Counted from the stretch's first letter, positions 51,766 through 60,362 are shown. The stretch: 64,000 bases of DNA from Janibacter sp. A1S7 (GCF_037198315.1 NZ_CP144913.1:2108001-2172000), one strand, 5' to 3'. Numbers and translations: made by a program. Notes: a model not told the origin generated them from the sequence alone.

Positions 51766-52727
51766 GCCTGCCCCGCCCCCTTCCCACCTCGCTCCGGGGT
51801 CGCATCCCGCTCACCGCCGCTGCCTACGCGGTGATCACCCGTGCGGGCGACCACGGTCGGGAGGTGCTGCTGCAGCTGCGCCGCGGTACCGGCTACATGG
51901 ACGGCTGGTGGGCCTGTGGCGCCGCCGGCCACCTCGAGGACGCCCAGTCCCCGAGCGAGGCGCTGGCCCAGGAGGCGCTCGAGGAGCTGGGCATCACGAT
52001 CGAGGGCGCCGAGCCGCTGACGACGCTCCAGCGCTCGAACCCCGTCGGCCCGCTCGAGCAGCGCGCCGACTTCTTCTTCCACGTCACCCGGTGGTCCGGC
52101 GAGCCGAGGTTGCGCGAGCCGGACAAGGCCGCGGACCTGCGCTGGTTCCCCCTCGAGGAGCTTCCGGTCCAGGTCGTCCCCCACGAGCGGGTCGTCCTCG
52201 AGGCACTGCGGGAGGGTGAGGTCCCTCCCTTCGTCGAACGGGGCCACGACCAGCGGCTGACTCTCGTGGCAGCACTGGGCGCCAATGGCGCCATCGGTGT
52301 CGACGGGGGCATGCCGTGGCACCTGCCGGAGGACCTGGCCCACTTCAAGGCCGTGACCATGGGCGGGGTGATGATCATGGGCCGGCGCACCTGGGAGTCG
52401 ATCGGCCGCGCGCTGCCCGGACGCACGACCATTGTCGTGACCTCCGACCACGGGTGGTCCGCTCCCGGCGCGCTCGTCGTCCACGCTGTGCACGAGGCGA
52501 TCTCGGTGGCCGGCCCCGGTGAGATCTTCATCGCCGGTGGTGGCGAGATCTACCGGCAGACGATCGATCTGGCCTCCCGGCTCGAGCTGACCGAGGTCGC
52601 GGCCTCGCCCGAGGCCGAGGTCTTCTTCCCCGAGATCGACCCGGGCAGCTGGCGCGAGACCTCTCGTACGCCACGGGAGGGCTTCGACTTCGTCACCTAT
52701 GAGCGTCAACCGCCGAAGTTCACCTGA
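51762..52727 (+). CDS. folA: Nudix hydrolase-dihydrofolate reductase fusion
   Basis: 321 residues in one open frame. Residues 15-160 form a Nudix domain ([21 protein letters not shown], Nudix-box region [23 protein letters not shown] in part). Residues 165-321 form a complete DHFR ([29 protein letters not shown] with the catalytic aspartate, [23 protein letters not shown]). The Nudix box is atypical: Q replaces E at position 7 and Q replaces R in REUxEE. Coupled to thyA, the DHFR regenerates tetrahydrofolate; the Nudix half may clean the nucleotide pool or be regulatory. Confidence 0.92.
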   Translation: MSLPRPLPTSLRGRIPLTAAAYAVITRAGDHGREVLLQLRRGTGYMDGWWACGAAGHLEDAQSPSEALAQEALEELGITIEGAEPLTTLQRSNPVGPLEQRADFFFHVTRWSGEPRLREPDKAADLRWFPLEELPVQVVPHERVVLEALREGEVPPFVERGHDQRLTLVAALGANGAIGVDGGMPWHLPEDLAHFKAVTMGGVMIMGRRTWESIGRALPGRTTIVVTSDHGWSAPGALVVHAVHEAISVAGPGEIFIAGGGEIYRQTIDLASRLELTEVAASPEAEVFFPEIDPGSWRETSRTPREGFDFVTYERQPPKFT

Positions 52728-52733
52728 CGCAGA

Positions 52734-52775
52734 ATGAACCTATACAGTTCATATATATTGAAATGAAGCTATGAT
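52734..52775 (+). promoter_or_regulatory. satD promoter with ATGAAC-N7-GTTCAT operator
   Basis: ATGAAC (52734-52739) and GTTCAT (52747-52752) form an inverted repeat, and TTCA-N7-TGAA (52749-52763) a second overlapping one. They lie just upstream of TATGAT (52770-52775), 6 bases from the satD ATG. This 50-base patch is strikingly AT-rich in an otherwise 70% GC window. Confidence 0.6.
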
Positions 52776-52781
52776 GTTCAC

Positions 52782-53411
52782 ATGACAGCGGTGGTCACGC
52801 TCATCGGCGACGTCGTCTCCTCGCGCACCGCGCCGGACCGGCGGGAGCTCCACGCGCTCGTGCAGGAGACACTCGCCGCCGTCAACGCCGCGACGCGCCC
52901 TCTGCACCCTCTGCGGATCACCGTCGGCGACGAGTTCCAGGGCGCCTGGGAGCAGCGCGGTCAGGCGCTGCACGCCGCTCTTCTCCTGCGACTGACCCTC
53001 CTCCCCCGGGTCGAGACCCGCTACGGCCTCGGTCGGGGCGAGGTGACCGCACTCGAGCAGGACGGCACCGTGCAGGACGGACCGGGCTGGTGGAGCGCCC
53101 GAGAGGCCATCACTGCGGCGAAGGGGGCGGAGGCCGACGTGCGCTCCGACGGCCTCGTCGTGCGCACCCGCTGGCAGGAGGAGGGACCCACGGGCCTGGC
53201 CGTCGATGCTGCAGTCCGGCACCGCGACCTGCTCGTCGCCGGTCTGGACGAGCGATCGCTGCGGCTGCTGCGCGGACTCCTCCTCGGGCGGACCCAACGC
53301 GCCCTCGCCGAGGACGAGGGGATCAGCCCCACCGCGGTCTCCCGCCGGGTACACCGCGATGGGCTCGAGCAGCTGGTCGCGATCGATGCCGATCTGGCGG
53401 GGTTGCCATGA
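52782..53411 (+). CDS. SatD-family protein
   Basis: 209 residues. The N-terminal VVTLIGDVVSSR, ITVGDEFQGAW and ETRYGLGRGEV motifs are SatD-like. The C-terminus carries a helix-turn-helix region (LAEDEGISPTAVSRRVHRDGLEQL), so it is probably a DNA-binding regulator. SatD was first seen in streptococcal acid-tolerance operons; function unproven. It is coupled by ATGA to a membrane protein. ATG 52782 is 6 bases after TATGAT. Confidence 0.8.
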   Translation: MTAVVTLIGDVVSSRTAPDRRELHALVQETLAAVNAATRPLHPLRITVGDEFQGAWEQRGQALHAALLLRLTLLPRVETRYGLGRGEVTALEQDGTVQDGPGWWSAREAITAAKGAEADVRSDGLVVRTRWQEEGPTGLAVDAAVRHRDLLVAGLDERSLRLLRGLLLGRTQRALAEDEGISPTAVSRRVHRDGLEQLVAIDADLAGLP

Positions 53412-54193
53412 GTGTCCTCGCGCTCCTGCTCGTCGCCGTCGGTGTGGCCGACCTCGCACGCAGCATCGTCGAGCAGCGCAGCAGCCGCAACGACGCCGCC
53501 ACGCGGCGGCGGCTCCACCGCGTCGGCACCGAGGCGGGCATCGTCTCCCTCTGGCTCGGCGCGGCCCTGACCGGCCTGCTGGCCACTCCGTCGGGATGGC
53601 TGCTCGTCGCCCTGGCGAGCGTCTCGCTCGCCGCGTGGCTGCTCGTCTCCGGATGGGCGCTGTCCCGCGAGCGCGGCCACGTCATCGCCCTGTCGACCTT
53701 GGCCGGTGGGCTCGTGCTCCAGCTCGTCCTCGCCGGGTGGGCACCGCAGGCCGGCGGCGCGTTGGCGCGATGGATCACCTGGGCGGACCTGCCCTGGACC
53801 CCCGAGCCGGACCGGGCGCTGCTCATCGCCGGCCTGGCGCTCGTCCAGCTGAGCACGGGCAACCTCATCGTGCGGCTCGTGCTCATCAGCACCGGAGCCA
53901 TGATCCCCACGCAGGACCAGGACCAGCCGTCCGACACGCTCAAGGGCGGGCGTCTCCTCGGGCCGCTGGAGCGGATCTTCATCCTCGGCCTCGGTCTCGC
54001 GGGTCAGGTGACCGCTGCCGGGCTCGTCATCGCCGCCAAGGGCCTGATCCGCTGGCCGGAGCTGCGCTCCTACGCACGGCCCGGGTCCGAGGGTGGTCGC
54101 CGCTCGGACATCGACACCGTGACCGAGTACTTCCTCGTCGGCAGTTTCGTCAGCTGGCTCGTCGCGCTGTCTGCTCTCGCTCTCGCCGCCTGA
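53408..54193 (+). CDS. Integral membrane protein, SatE/DUF3307-like partner of satD
   Basis: 261 residues with about seven transmembrane helices (LALLLVAVGVADLAR, WLLVALASVSLAAWLLVSGWAL, LIAGLALVQLSTGNLIVRL). GGRLLGPLERIFILGLGLAGQVTAAGLVIAAKGLIR in part, followed by EYFLVGSFVSWLVAL, is the conserved C-terminal pattern of DUF3307 proteins found behind SatD. ATG 53408 overlaps the satD stop. Function unknown. Confidence 0.75.
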   Translation: MSVLALLLVAVGVADLARSIVEQRSSRNDAATRRRLHRVGTEAGIVSLWLGAALTGLLATPSGWLLVALASVSLAAWLLVSGWALSRERGHVIALSTLAGGLVLQLVLAGWAPQAGGALARWITWADLPWTPEPDRALLIAGLALVQLSTGNLIVRLVLISTGAMIPTQDQDQPSDTLKGGRLLGPLERIFILGLGLAGQVTAAGLVIAAKGLIRWPELRSYARPGSEGGRRSDIDTVTEYFLVGSFVSWLVALSALALAA

Positions 54194-54204
54194 CGAGGCG
54201 CGTC

Positions 54205-55182
54205 TCAGCGCGGCAGCTCGAAGTGGGCGATCGCCGGCTCGACCAGACTGCCCAGCCACACCCGACCGTCCTGCTCGCGCACACCGGTGGCCATGTGCCA
54301 ACCGGTGGCGTCTGCGGACAGGTCGTGCACGAGCGTGCCAGTGGCATCGTGCGCGATGACGCGCACGGTGCGCTTGGGCGTGGGCTTGATCGCCTCGGGC
54401 AACCGAAGGGCGAGGTCGCGCAGCCGCTGCGGCGACGCCTGGAGCACGTTCAGCACCGGGTCGGGCGGGGAGGCGATGGCCGACCAGATCAGCCCGTCCG
54501 ACCCACGCGAGATGTTGTCCGGGTAGCCGGGCAGGCCGGCGACGAAGAGCTGCTCCGCGGACGGCTCGACGTCGCTCCCTTCGCTGCCGACGACGTGGCC
54601 GGCCACCGGCAGGCCACCACTGAGCTCGACCCGGCGAATGCGCCGGAGTGCGGTCTCCGCCACGAGGACGGCGCTCTCGTCCGGCAGCAGGGCAACACCG
54701 TTGGCGAAGGCCAGCCCGTCCAGGACCGTCGTGACGGTGCCGTCGACCGCGCGCCGCAGCAGTCGTCCGCTGCGGGTGTGCTCGATGAGGTCGGACTTCC
54801 ACACCTCCACACCCCACTGCCGGGAGGAGTCGCTGAACCAGATCGTGCCGTCCGCGGCCACCGCGGCGTTGTTGGTGAAGACCATCGGGGACCCGTCGAC
54901 CTCGGTGACGAGCTCCTCGATGGCACGCGACCCGTCCACATCCACCGCGAGGAGGCCGCGGCTCGCATCGCACACGAGCAACCGCCCGTCCGGCAGCCAC
55001 TCCAGCCCGAGCGGCCGACCACCCGTCTCGACCACCCGCTCGCTCTGCCGGCCGTCGGGGGTGACGGCGATGACCGCGCCGTCCACCGTGCCGGTCCACA
55101 CCCGCCCGTCGGGTCCGACGAGGACGTCCTCGGCGCCGGCGCCGGGGACCGGCATGATCGTCAGCGGCATCGTCGTCTCCAT
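54205..55182 (-). CDS. SMP-30/gluconolactonase-strictosidine synthase-like beta-propeller
   Basis: 325 residues forming six-bladed propeller repeats (GPDGRVWTGTVDGAVIAV, WLPDGRLLVCDASRGLLAVD, AADGTIWFSDSSRQ, GLPGYPDNISRGSDGLIWSA). It belongs to the SMP-30/strictosidine-synthase-like lactonase superfamily; substrate unknown. No signal peptide. ATG 55182 (METTMPLT) is 6 bases after TACGGT (55189-55194), a leaderless start. It converges with the satD-linked membrane gene. Confidence 0.8.
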   Translation of the reverse strand: METTMPLTIMPVPGAGAEDVLVGPDGRVWTGTVDGAVIAVTPDGRQSERVVETGGRPLGLEWLPDGRLLVCDASRGLLAVDVDGSRAIEELVTEVDGSPMVFTNNAAVAADGTIWFSDSSRQWGVEVWKSDLIEHTRSGRLLRRAVDGTVTTVLDGLAFANGVALLPDESAVLVAETALRRIRRVELSGGLPVAGHVVGSEGSDVEPSAEQLFVAGLPGYPDNISRGSDGLIWSAIASPPDPVLNVLQASPQRLRDLALRLPEAIKPTPKRTVRVIAHDATGTLVHDLSADATGWHMATGVREQDGRVWLGSLVEPAIAHFELPR

Positions 55183-55259
55183 CACCCCACCGTAGGGCTC
55201 CGGCGGGAGCGAAGGGAGGGCTGGCGCCACCCCTTCGCTCCTTTCGTATGCTGGCGGGT
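55183..55259. promoter_or_regulatory. Divergent leaderless promoters of SMP-30 and enoyl-CoA hydratase genes
   Basis: TACGGT (55189-55194, minus) and TATGCT (55247-55252, plus) lie 6 and 7 bases from the flanking starts. The plus-strand -10 contains an ATG at 55248 that is in frame with the downstream gene, but as part of the -10 box it cannot be in a leaderless mRNA. Confidence 0.6.
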
Positions 55260-55982
55260 GTGCCCATCCTCAGCGAGACCACCGATGCCGTCACGACCCT
55301 GACCATCGACCGCACCCACCGCCGCAATGCCCTCGACCTGACGACCCTCGAGGAGTTGGACGCGGCCGTCACCGCCGCCGTCGAGACCGGCTCGCGGGCA
55401 CTCGTGCTCACCGGTGCCGACGGACACTTCTGTGCCGGTGCGGACCTGACCGAGCTCGAGGACGTCACCTTCACCGAGCGGCTCGCCGAGGTCCTCGAGC
55501 ACCTCGCCGGCCTCCCGATCACGACGATCGCGGCGATCTCCGGCTCGTGCATGGGTCTGGGGATGCAGCTCGCCGTGGCCTGTGATGTCCGGGTCGTCGA
55601 GCACGGCGCCCGCTTCGCCATCCCCGTGGCCAAGCTCGGCCTGATGGTCAACAAGTGGACGCTGGAGCGCGCCGCCCGCTTCTGGGGTGAGGGCGCAGCC
55701 CGGCACATGGTGCTCACGGCCGCGGTCCTGGACCACGAGGACGCCTGGCGTCTCGGCTTCAGCCAACGCCAGGGCGACCTCGACCTCGCCCTGGACCTCG
55801 CGCGGGCAACCGTCCAGCTCGCCCCGCTGACCCAGCAGGGGTCGAAGGTCGGGATGGACTCCCCCACCGGCCCCGATGCGGCCTACGACAAGGCATTCGC
55901 GCGCGCTTGGGCGAGTTCCGACCTCGCCGAGGGCCAGCGCGCCTTCACGCAGCGCCGCTCCCCCGTCTTCGAGGGTCGCTGA
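55260..55982 (+). CDS. Enoyl-CoA hydratase/isomerase family protein
   Basis: 240 residues, crotonase fold. The oxyanion-hole motifs HFCAGADLTEL and GSCMGLGMQLAVACDVRV and the N-terminal HRRNALD pattern are clear. Of the two hydratase glutamates, that in the DLTELED region may be shifted, so exact activity is open. GTG 55260 is preferred over ATG 55248, which lies inside the -10 box. Its stop overlaps the start of the GNAT gene. Confidence 0.85.
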   Translation: MPILSETTDAVTTLTIDRTHRRNALDLTTLEELDAAVTAAVETGSRALVLTGADGHFCAGADLTELEDVTFTERLAEVLEHLAGLPITTIAAISGSCMGLGMQLAVACDVRVVEHGARFAIPVAKLGLMVNKWTLERAARFWGEGAARHMVLTAAVLDHEDAWRLGFSQRQGDLDLALDLARATVQLAPLTQQGSKVGMDSPTGPDAAYDKAFARAWASSDLAEGQRAFTQRRSPVFEGR

Positions 55983-56545
55983 TGCCCACCGCCGACGCGA
56001 GCGTGCGTGCCGCCGGCACCAACGACGTCCCGGCCGTGGGCCAGGTCCAGGCCCTCGTCTGGCAGGAGGCCTACGACGGCATCGTCCCGCCGCAGGTGCA
56101 CGCGGCCTTCGACCCCCAGTCCTTCGCCGCGGCCTGGCGCGACTCCCTGCGCACACCGCCCGAAGGGGTGCACCGCCTGCTCGTCGCCTGCGCCGGCGAG
56201 CAGGTGGTCGGCTTCGTGGCCATCGGACCCAGCCAGGACCCGGACACCGGCCAGACGACGGGTGAGGTCACCGCCCTCGGCGTCCACCCGATGCATCGGC
56301 GACAGGGGCATGGCTCCCGGCTGCTCAATGCCGCAGTCGACATCCTGCGCGACGCCGGCGCCGAGCACGTCGCAGTCTGGTGCCTCGTCCCGCACGAGGC
56401 AGTACGCGCCTTCCTCACCGCCTCCGGACTCGAGCCCGACGGCGCCTACCGCGACCGGGTGGTCTCCCCCGAGGACGACACGGCACGCGAGGTGCGGCTT
56501 GTCGCGACCCTCACCGACGACGTCACCCCGGAGGCTGGTGGGTGA
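55982..56545 (+). CDS. GNAT-family N-acetyltransferase
   Basis: 187 residues. The acetyl-CoA loop HRRQGHGSRLLNAAV (Q-x-x-G-x-G type) follows VTALGVHPM; WQEAYDGIVPPQ and AVWCLVPHEAVRAFLTASGLEPDG in part complete the fold. Substrate unknown. ATG 55982 overlaps the hydratase stop; its own stop overlaps azlC, giving a four-gene coupled run with azlD. Confidence 0.86.
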   Translation: MPTADASVRAAGTNDVPAVGQVQALVWQEAYDGIVPPQVHAAFDPQSFAAAWRDSLRTPPEGVHRLLVACAGEQVVGFVAIGPSQDPDTGQTTGEVTALGVHPMHRRQGHGSRLLNAAVDILRDAGAEHVAVWCLVPHEAVRAFLTASGLEPDGAYRDRVVSPEDDTAREVRLVATLTDDVTPEAGG

Positions 56546-57261
56546 CGCCCCCGGCGGATGCGGCGCACGCTGACGCACGTCGACAGGGCCTGTCCGTTGG
56601 TGTGGCGACAGGGGTCTACGGAGTCAGTTTCGGTGCCCTAGGTGTCGCCGCCGGCCTCGATGTCTGGCAGACGATGGCCCTGTCGCTGCTGCTGTTCACC
56701 GGTGGTTCGCAGTTCGCCTTCATCGGCATCATCGGGTCCGGAGGCAACCCGGTCACGGCGGTGGCCACGTCCACCCTCCTGGGGATCCGCAACGGCCTGT
56801 ACGGCCTGCAGCTGGCCCGCGTGCTGCGCCTGCGGGGATGGCGACGAGCGGCGGCCGCCCACCTGACCATCGACGAGTCCACCGCGGTGGCACTGGCACA
56901 GGAGGGCACACCGGCGCAGCGCACCGGTTTCTGGGCCGCAGGCCTGGGCGTGTTCACCTTCTGGAATCTGGCGACACTCGTGGGTGCACTCGTCGGCAAT
57001 GCCATCGGAGACCCCCGCACGTGGGGTCTCGACGCCGCCGCTGCCGCCGCCTTCATCGGCCTCATCTGGCCCCGTCTGCGGGACCGCACCGGACGGGTCA
57101 CCGCGGCGCTCGCCGCCGCCGTCGCCCTGATCAGCTTCGTGCCCACCCCCGCCGGCGTCCCGGTCCTGCTGGCCGCGACCGCCGCTGTCGTCGTCGGCCT
57201 CGTCGAGGCCGCACCCAGCCGGGCGCGCGACATCGAGCAGCCGGACGGTGATCTGCTGTGA
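56542..57261 (+). CDS. azlC: AzlC-family branched-chain amino-acid exporter subunit
   Basis: 239 residues with about seven transmembrane helices. GVYGVSFGALGVAAGLDVWQ, LLFTGGSQFAFIGI, STLLGIRNGLYGL and HLTIDESTAVAL are AzlC motifs. With AzlD it exports branched-chain amino acids or related azaleucine-type compounds. GTG 56542 overlaps the GNAT stop (GTGA). Confidence 0.9.
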   Translation: MTPPADAAHADARRQGLSVGVATGVYGVSFGALGVAAGLDVWQTMALSLLLFTGGSQFAFIGIIGSGGNPVTAVATSTLLGIRNGLYGLQLARVLRLRGWRRAAAAHLTIDESTAVALAQEGTPAQRTGFWAAGLGVFTFWNLATLVGALVGNAIGDPRTWGLDAAAAAAFIGLIWPRLRDRTGRVTAALAAAVALISFVPTPAGVPVLLAATAAVVVGLVEAAPSRARDIEQPDGDLL

Positions 57262-57578
57262 CGGGCACAGTCCTCTGGCTCGCCGTACTCGCGGCGTGCG
57301 CGCTCGGGTTCGCCGCGAAGTACGCCGGGTACCTCGTCCCCGAGTCCGTCGTCGACGGCCGACGTCGCTCCCGGATCATCGGCCTGCTCCCGGTCGCCCT
57401 CCTGGCCGGGCTGGTCGTCACCCAGACGGTCGGTGGCGAGGGCAGCATCGTCGTGGACGCCCGACTGGCAGCAGCCGCCCTCGCCGTGGTGCTGCTGTGG
57501 CTGCGGGCCAACTTCGTCGTCGTCGTCGTCGCGGCAGCGGCCCTGGCCGCCGGCCTGCGAGCACTCGGCTGGGGTTAG
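57258..57578 (+). CDS. azlD: AzlD-family transporter subunit
   Basis: 106 residues with four transmembrane helices. The conserved AAKYAGYLVPESV and RIIGLLPVALLAGLV motifs and the C-terminal VVVVAAAALAAGLRAL helix define AzlD. It is the small partner of AzlC. GTG 57258 overlaps the azlC stop; the 3' end overlaps the convergent lysR gene by 4 bases. Confidence 0.9.
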   Translation: MTGTVLWLAVLAACALGFAAKYAGYLVPESVVDGRRRSRIIGLLPVALLAGLVVTQTVGGEGSIVVDARLAAAALAVVLLWLRANFVVVVVAAAALAAGLRALGWG

Positions 57579-58477
57579 AGCCTCAGCTCCGCGGCCGCCG
57601 CGAGGGTGCGGTCGACGAAATCGATCGCAGTGGGTGGTGGGCGATCGGCGGTGTGCGCCACCGAGATGGTGCGTGCAGGCAGGGCGGGCGCGATGGGCAG
57701 CAGACGCACCCCCGGGTCCTGCGGGTCGACCGACAGTGCAGGCATCACGGCGGTACCGATACCTGCTCGCACCATGGCCTGCACCGCCGCGTTGTCGTTG
57801 CTTCGGAAGGCGAAGGACGGGAGGATGCCCGCGGCCGTGAAACCTCGCTCGACCAGCTCGTGGCAAGCGCACTGGTCATGTCCGACCAACGGGCGGCTCC
57901 CCAGGTCCCGGAGCGAGAGCGCGTCCCGTGCCGGGTCGTCGACGTCGACGACGGCGACGAAGGTGTCCCGCACGACCTCACGCACCGTCAGCCCGGGGGC
58001 ATCGACCGGACCGACGAAGAAACTGACGTCCAACCGGGCGCTGCGCAATGCCCGGATCAGCACATCGTTGTCGGTGCTCTCCAGAACGGTCACCTCGACG
58101 GCCGGGCTGGCACGACGCAGCTCACCCAGGACGGCCGGGAGCAGTCGGGCCGACACCGACTGGAACGTCCCGATCGCCAATCGACCCCAGGTCCCGTCGC
58201 GCAACGACGCGATGCGCAGATCCAGCAGGTCGGCCGTGGCCAGGAGGTCACGGGCAGCCTCGAGCACTTCCTGGCCCACCGTGGTCAGGACCACCGGTCG
58301 GGGTCCTCCGGGCCGGTGGAAGACCGTGGCCCCCAACGTCTTCTCCAGGGCCGCGATCTGACTGGTCACGGCAGCTTGCGAGAAGCCGAGCCGTGCGGCC
58401 GCACGACGGTAGGACCCCTCCTCGTGGATCGCGACCACCGCAGCGAGGTGGCGCAGGCTCAAGTCGGTGGCAGGCAT
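57575..58477 (-). CDS. LysR-family regulator, probably of the divergent PhyH gene
   Basis: 300 residues. The N-terminal helix-turn-helix (HLAAVVAIHEEGSYRRAAARLGFSQAAVTSQIAALE in part) is followed by the substrate-binding-like effector domain. ATG 58477 (MPATDLSL) lies 6 bases after TAGTGT (58484-58489), so the mRNA is leaderless. A long palindrome in the region shared with the PhyH-family dioxygenase points to that gene as target; azlCD, convergent with it, is a less likely one. Confidence 0.87.
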   Translation of the reverse strand: MPATDLSLRHLAAVVAIHEEGSYRRAAARLGFSQAAVTSQIAALEKTLGATVFHRPGGPRPVVLTTVGQEVLEAARDLLATADLLDLRIASLRDGTWGRLAIGTFQSVSARLLPAVLGELRRASPAVEVTVLESTDNDVLIRALRSARLDVSFFVGPVDAPGLTVREVVRDTFVAVVDVDDPARDALSLRDLGSRPLVGHDQCACHELVERGFTAAGILPSFAFRSNDNAAVQAMVRAGIGTAVMPALSVDPQDPGVRLLPIAPALPARTISVAHTADRPPPTAIDFVDRTLAAAAELRL

Positions 58478-58483
58478 GCGCAC

Positions 58484-58545
58484 ACACTAGCCATCGATTG
58501 GGTTTTTCGATCACCATGACCGAAAGTGACCACTTTTATCGGTCA
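58484..58545. promoter_or_regulatory. lysR -10 box and extended palindrome before the PhyH gene
   Basis: TAGTGT (58484-58489, minus) serves the LysR gene. Further right, TGACCG (58517-58522), AAAGTG (58523-58528), CACTTT (58531-58536) and CGGTCA (58540-58545) form a two-level inverted repeat with a 2-base centre. It is well placed as a LysR-type activation site for the gene at 58595. Confidence 0.65.
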
Positions 58546-58594
58546 ACCACTGCTGCCAGCATGGAGACGGTCCACGGATGATCAGGAGCCCGAC

Positions 58595-59452
58595 ATGTCC
58601 CCTACTGCCCTACGACCGGCCGCCGTCGTCGACGCGACCACGGTGCAGGAGTTCGCCTCGACCGGGGCCGTCATCGTGCGCGGCCTCTTCACCCCCGAGC
58701 AGGTTGCGACCATCGAGCAGGGCATCGAACGCACGCTGGCGGACCCCAGCCCTCGCCGGAAGGTGGCGAGCAGCGCCACGGACCCGGGCAGCTTCGTCGA
58801 GGACTTCTGCAACTGGCAGCGGATCGAGGAGTTCTGCCGGGTGGCGTACACCTCGCGCGCTGCGGACGTGGCCGCGGCCCTGACCGGCAGCGAACGCATT
58901 CGCCTGTACCACGACCACGTCCTGGTCAAGGAGCCCGGCACCCAGCAGGAGACTCCGTGGCACCAGGACCAGCCGTACTACAACGTCGACGGCCTCGACA
59001 ACTGCTCGATGTGGGCGCCCGTCGACCCGGTGGCGGCGGAGTCGACGCTGGAGTTCCTTGCCGGGTCGCACCGACACGGATGGCTCATGCCCCGCACGTT
59101 CATGACGAACGAGGCCAAGTGGTTCCCGGAAGGCTCGCTCTCCGAGCTACCGGACATCGAGGCCCACCGCTCGGACCACGACATCCGTGGCTGGGCGATG
59201 CAGCCGGGCGACGCCGTCTTCTTCCACATGCTGACGCTCCACCACGCCTACGGCGTCCCGGGCCGCACGAGGCGCCGCGCCTTCTCGCTGCGCTTCCTCG
59301 GCGACGACATGGTGCATGCGCCACGCCGGTGGGTGACCTCGCCTCCCTTCGACGGACTCGAGGACGAACTGCCCGCCGGGGCCCCCATGCACCATGACCT
59401 GTTCCCCCTGCTGCGCGAAGGACGCGCCCCTGGAGCAGACCCGCTCGGCTAG
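58595..59452 (+). CDS. Phytanoyl-CoA dioxygenase (PhyH) family protein
   Basis: 285 residues of the Fe(II)/2-oxoglutarate dioxygenase fold. The iron facial triad is visible as HQD in TPWHQDQPYYN and a distal histidine in LTLHHAYGVPG, with the 2-oxoglutarate arginine in the RRRAFSLRFLGDD stretch. Members hydroxylate lipids or small molecules such as ectoine; the substrate here is unknown and no ectoine genes are nearby. CAGGAG precedes ATG 58595. Confidence 0.86.
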   Translation: MSPTALRPAAVVDATTVQEFASTGAVIVRGLFTPEQVATIEQGIERTLADPSPRRKVASSATDPGSFVEDFCNWQRIEEFCRVAYTSRAADVAAALTGSERIRLYHDHVLVKEPGTQQETPWHQDQPYYNVDGLDNCSMWAPVDPVAAESTLEFLAGSHRHGWLMPRTFMTNEAKWFPEGSLSELPDIEAHRSDHDIRGWAMQPGDAVFFHMLTLHHAYGVPGRTRRRAFSLRFLGDDMVHAPRRWVTSPPFDGLEDELPAGAPMHHDLFPLLREGRAPGADPLG

Positions 59453-59465
59453 GCGCACCCGCCCA

Positions 59466-60206
59466 TCACAGACCGAGCACGTGCTCGAGCCCCACGGTCA
59501 CACCCGGGTGCTTGCCGACCTCGCGCACGCCGGCGAGGACGCCGGGCATGAACGAGACCCGGTCGAAGGAGTCGTGCCGGATCGTGAGCATCTCACCCTC
59601 GTTGCCCAGGAGAACCTCCTGGTGGGCGACGAGTCCGCGCAGCCGGACCGCGTGCACCGGCACGCCCTCGACCGTGGCGCCACGGGCGCCGTCCGGGTCC
59701 TTGGTCGTCGCGTCGGGGACCGGACCGACGCCGGCCTCCTGACGCGCGGCACCGATGAGCTCGGCGGTACGCGTCGCGGTGCCGCTCGGAGCGTCGACCT
59801 TGCGCGGGTGGTGCAGTTCGATCACCTCGACCGACTCGTAGAAGCGAGCGGCCTGCTCGGCGAACTTCATCATCAGCACGGCGCCGATGGCGAAGTTCGG
59901 CGCGATGAGCACCCCGACGTCCCCCTTCGCCTCGACCTCGCTGCGCAGCTCCTCTGCCTTGGCATCCGTCCAACCTGAGGTGCCGACGACGACGTGCACC
60001 CCACGCTCGACGCACTGCCGAACGTTGCCCTCACTGGCGGCCAGGACGGTGAAGTCGATGGCAACATCCGCGCCCCCGAGGTCGCCGAGGTCGTCCCCGT
60101 CGTCATAGCGGCCGACCAGCTCGAGGTCAGCAGCCCCCTCCACCGCGTCGCACGCCGTCGAACCCATGCGCCCCGCGGCACCGATCACTGCCACCTTCGT
60201 CGTCAT
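59466..60206 (-). CDS. dapB: 4-hydroxy-tetrahydrodipicolinate reductase
   Basis: 246 residues. The nucleotide-binding motif is KVAVIGAAGRMGS; VVVGTSGWT, APNFAIGAVLM, and the catalytic ELHHPRKVDAPSGTA are characteristic. It reduces hydroxy-tetrahydrodipicolinate in lysine/DAP synthesis, after DapA. ATG 60206 (MTTKVAV) lies 6 bases after TAGGCT (60213-60218), which argues against the ATG two codons upstream. Confidence 0.95.
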   Translation of the reverse strand: MTTKVAVIGAAGRMGSTACDAVEGAADLELVGRYDDGDDLGDLGGADVAIDFTVLAASEGNVRQCVERGVHVVVGTSGWTDAKAEELRSEVEAKGDVGVLIAPNFAIGAVLMMKFAEQAARFYESVEVIELHHPRKVDAPSGTATRTAELIGAARQEAGVGPVPDATTKDPDGARGATVEGVPVHAVRLRGLVAHQEVLLGNEGEMLTIRHDSFDRVSFMPGVLAGVREVGKHPGVTVGLEHVLGL

Positions 60207-60241
60207 GGCCACAGCCTACGAGCGAGGGCCACCCCGCGTCG

Positions 60242-60350
60242 CACCACGTGGTGATCGCTACCGGAAGGCACACCGGACACGCAACGGACCGCTTCTGTTC
60301 ACCTGCCGTTCATCTTCGTGCTAGTATGAAGGCGAACACACGATGAACAG
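60242..60350 (+). promoter_or_regulatory. Control region of the 50-residue ORF: -10 box and repeated GTTCA/TGAAC elements
   Basis: TAGTAT (60322-60327) is a strong -10. CTGTTCA (60295-60301) and TTCATC (60309-60314) upstream have inverted partners in GATGAACAG (60342-60350) downstream. A separate perfect 12-base palindrome, CACCACGTGGTG, is at 60242-60253. The same GTTCAT/ATGAAC words form the satD operator-like repeat 7.5 kb away. Confidence 0.5.
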
Positions 60351-60362
60351 GAGGTGTCCGAC

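Noticed and set aside
51762..52727. Reading the Nudix and DHFR parts as two genes
   Set aside because: There is no stop, no start with ribosome site at the junction, and the linker is in the same frame.
55248..55259. ATG 55248 as start of the enoyl-CoA hydratase gene
   Set aside because: It lies inside the probable TATGCT -10 box; the in-frame GTG 55260 fits the leaderless pattern.
53021..55867. A 948-codon minus-strand frame across satD, its membrane partner, SMP-30 and the hydratase
   Set aside because: It is antisense or out of frame to four recognisable genes; composition is typical of spurious frames.
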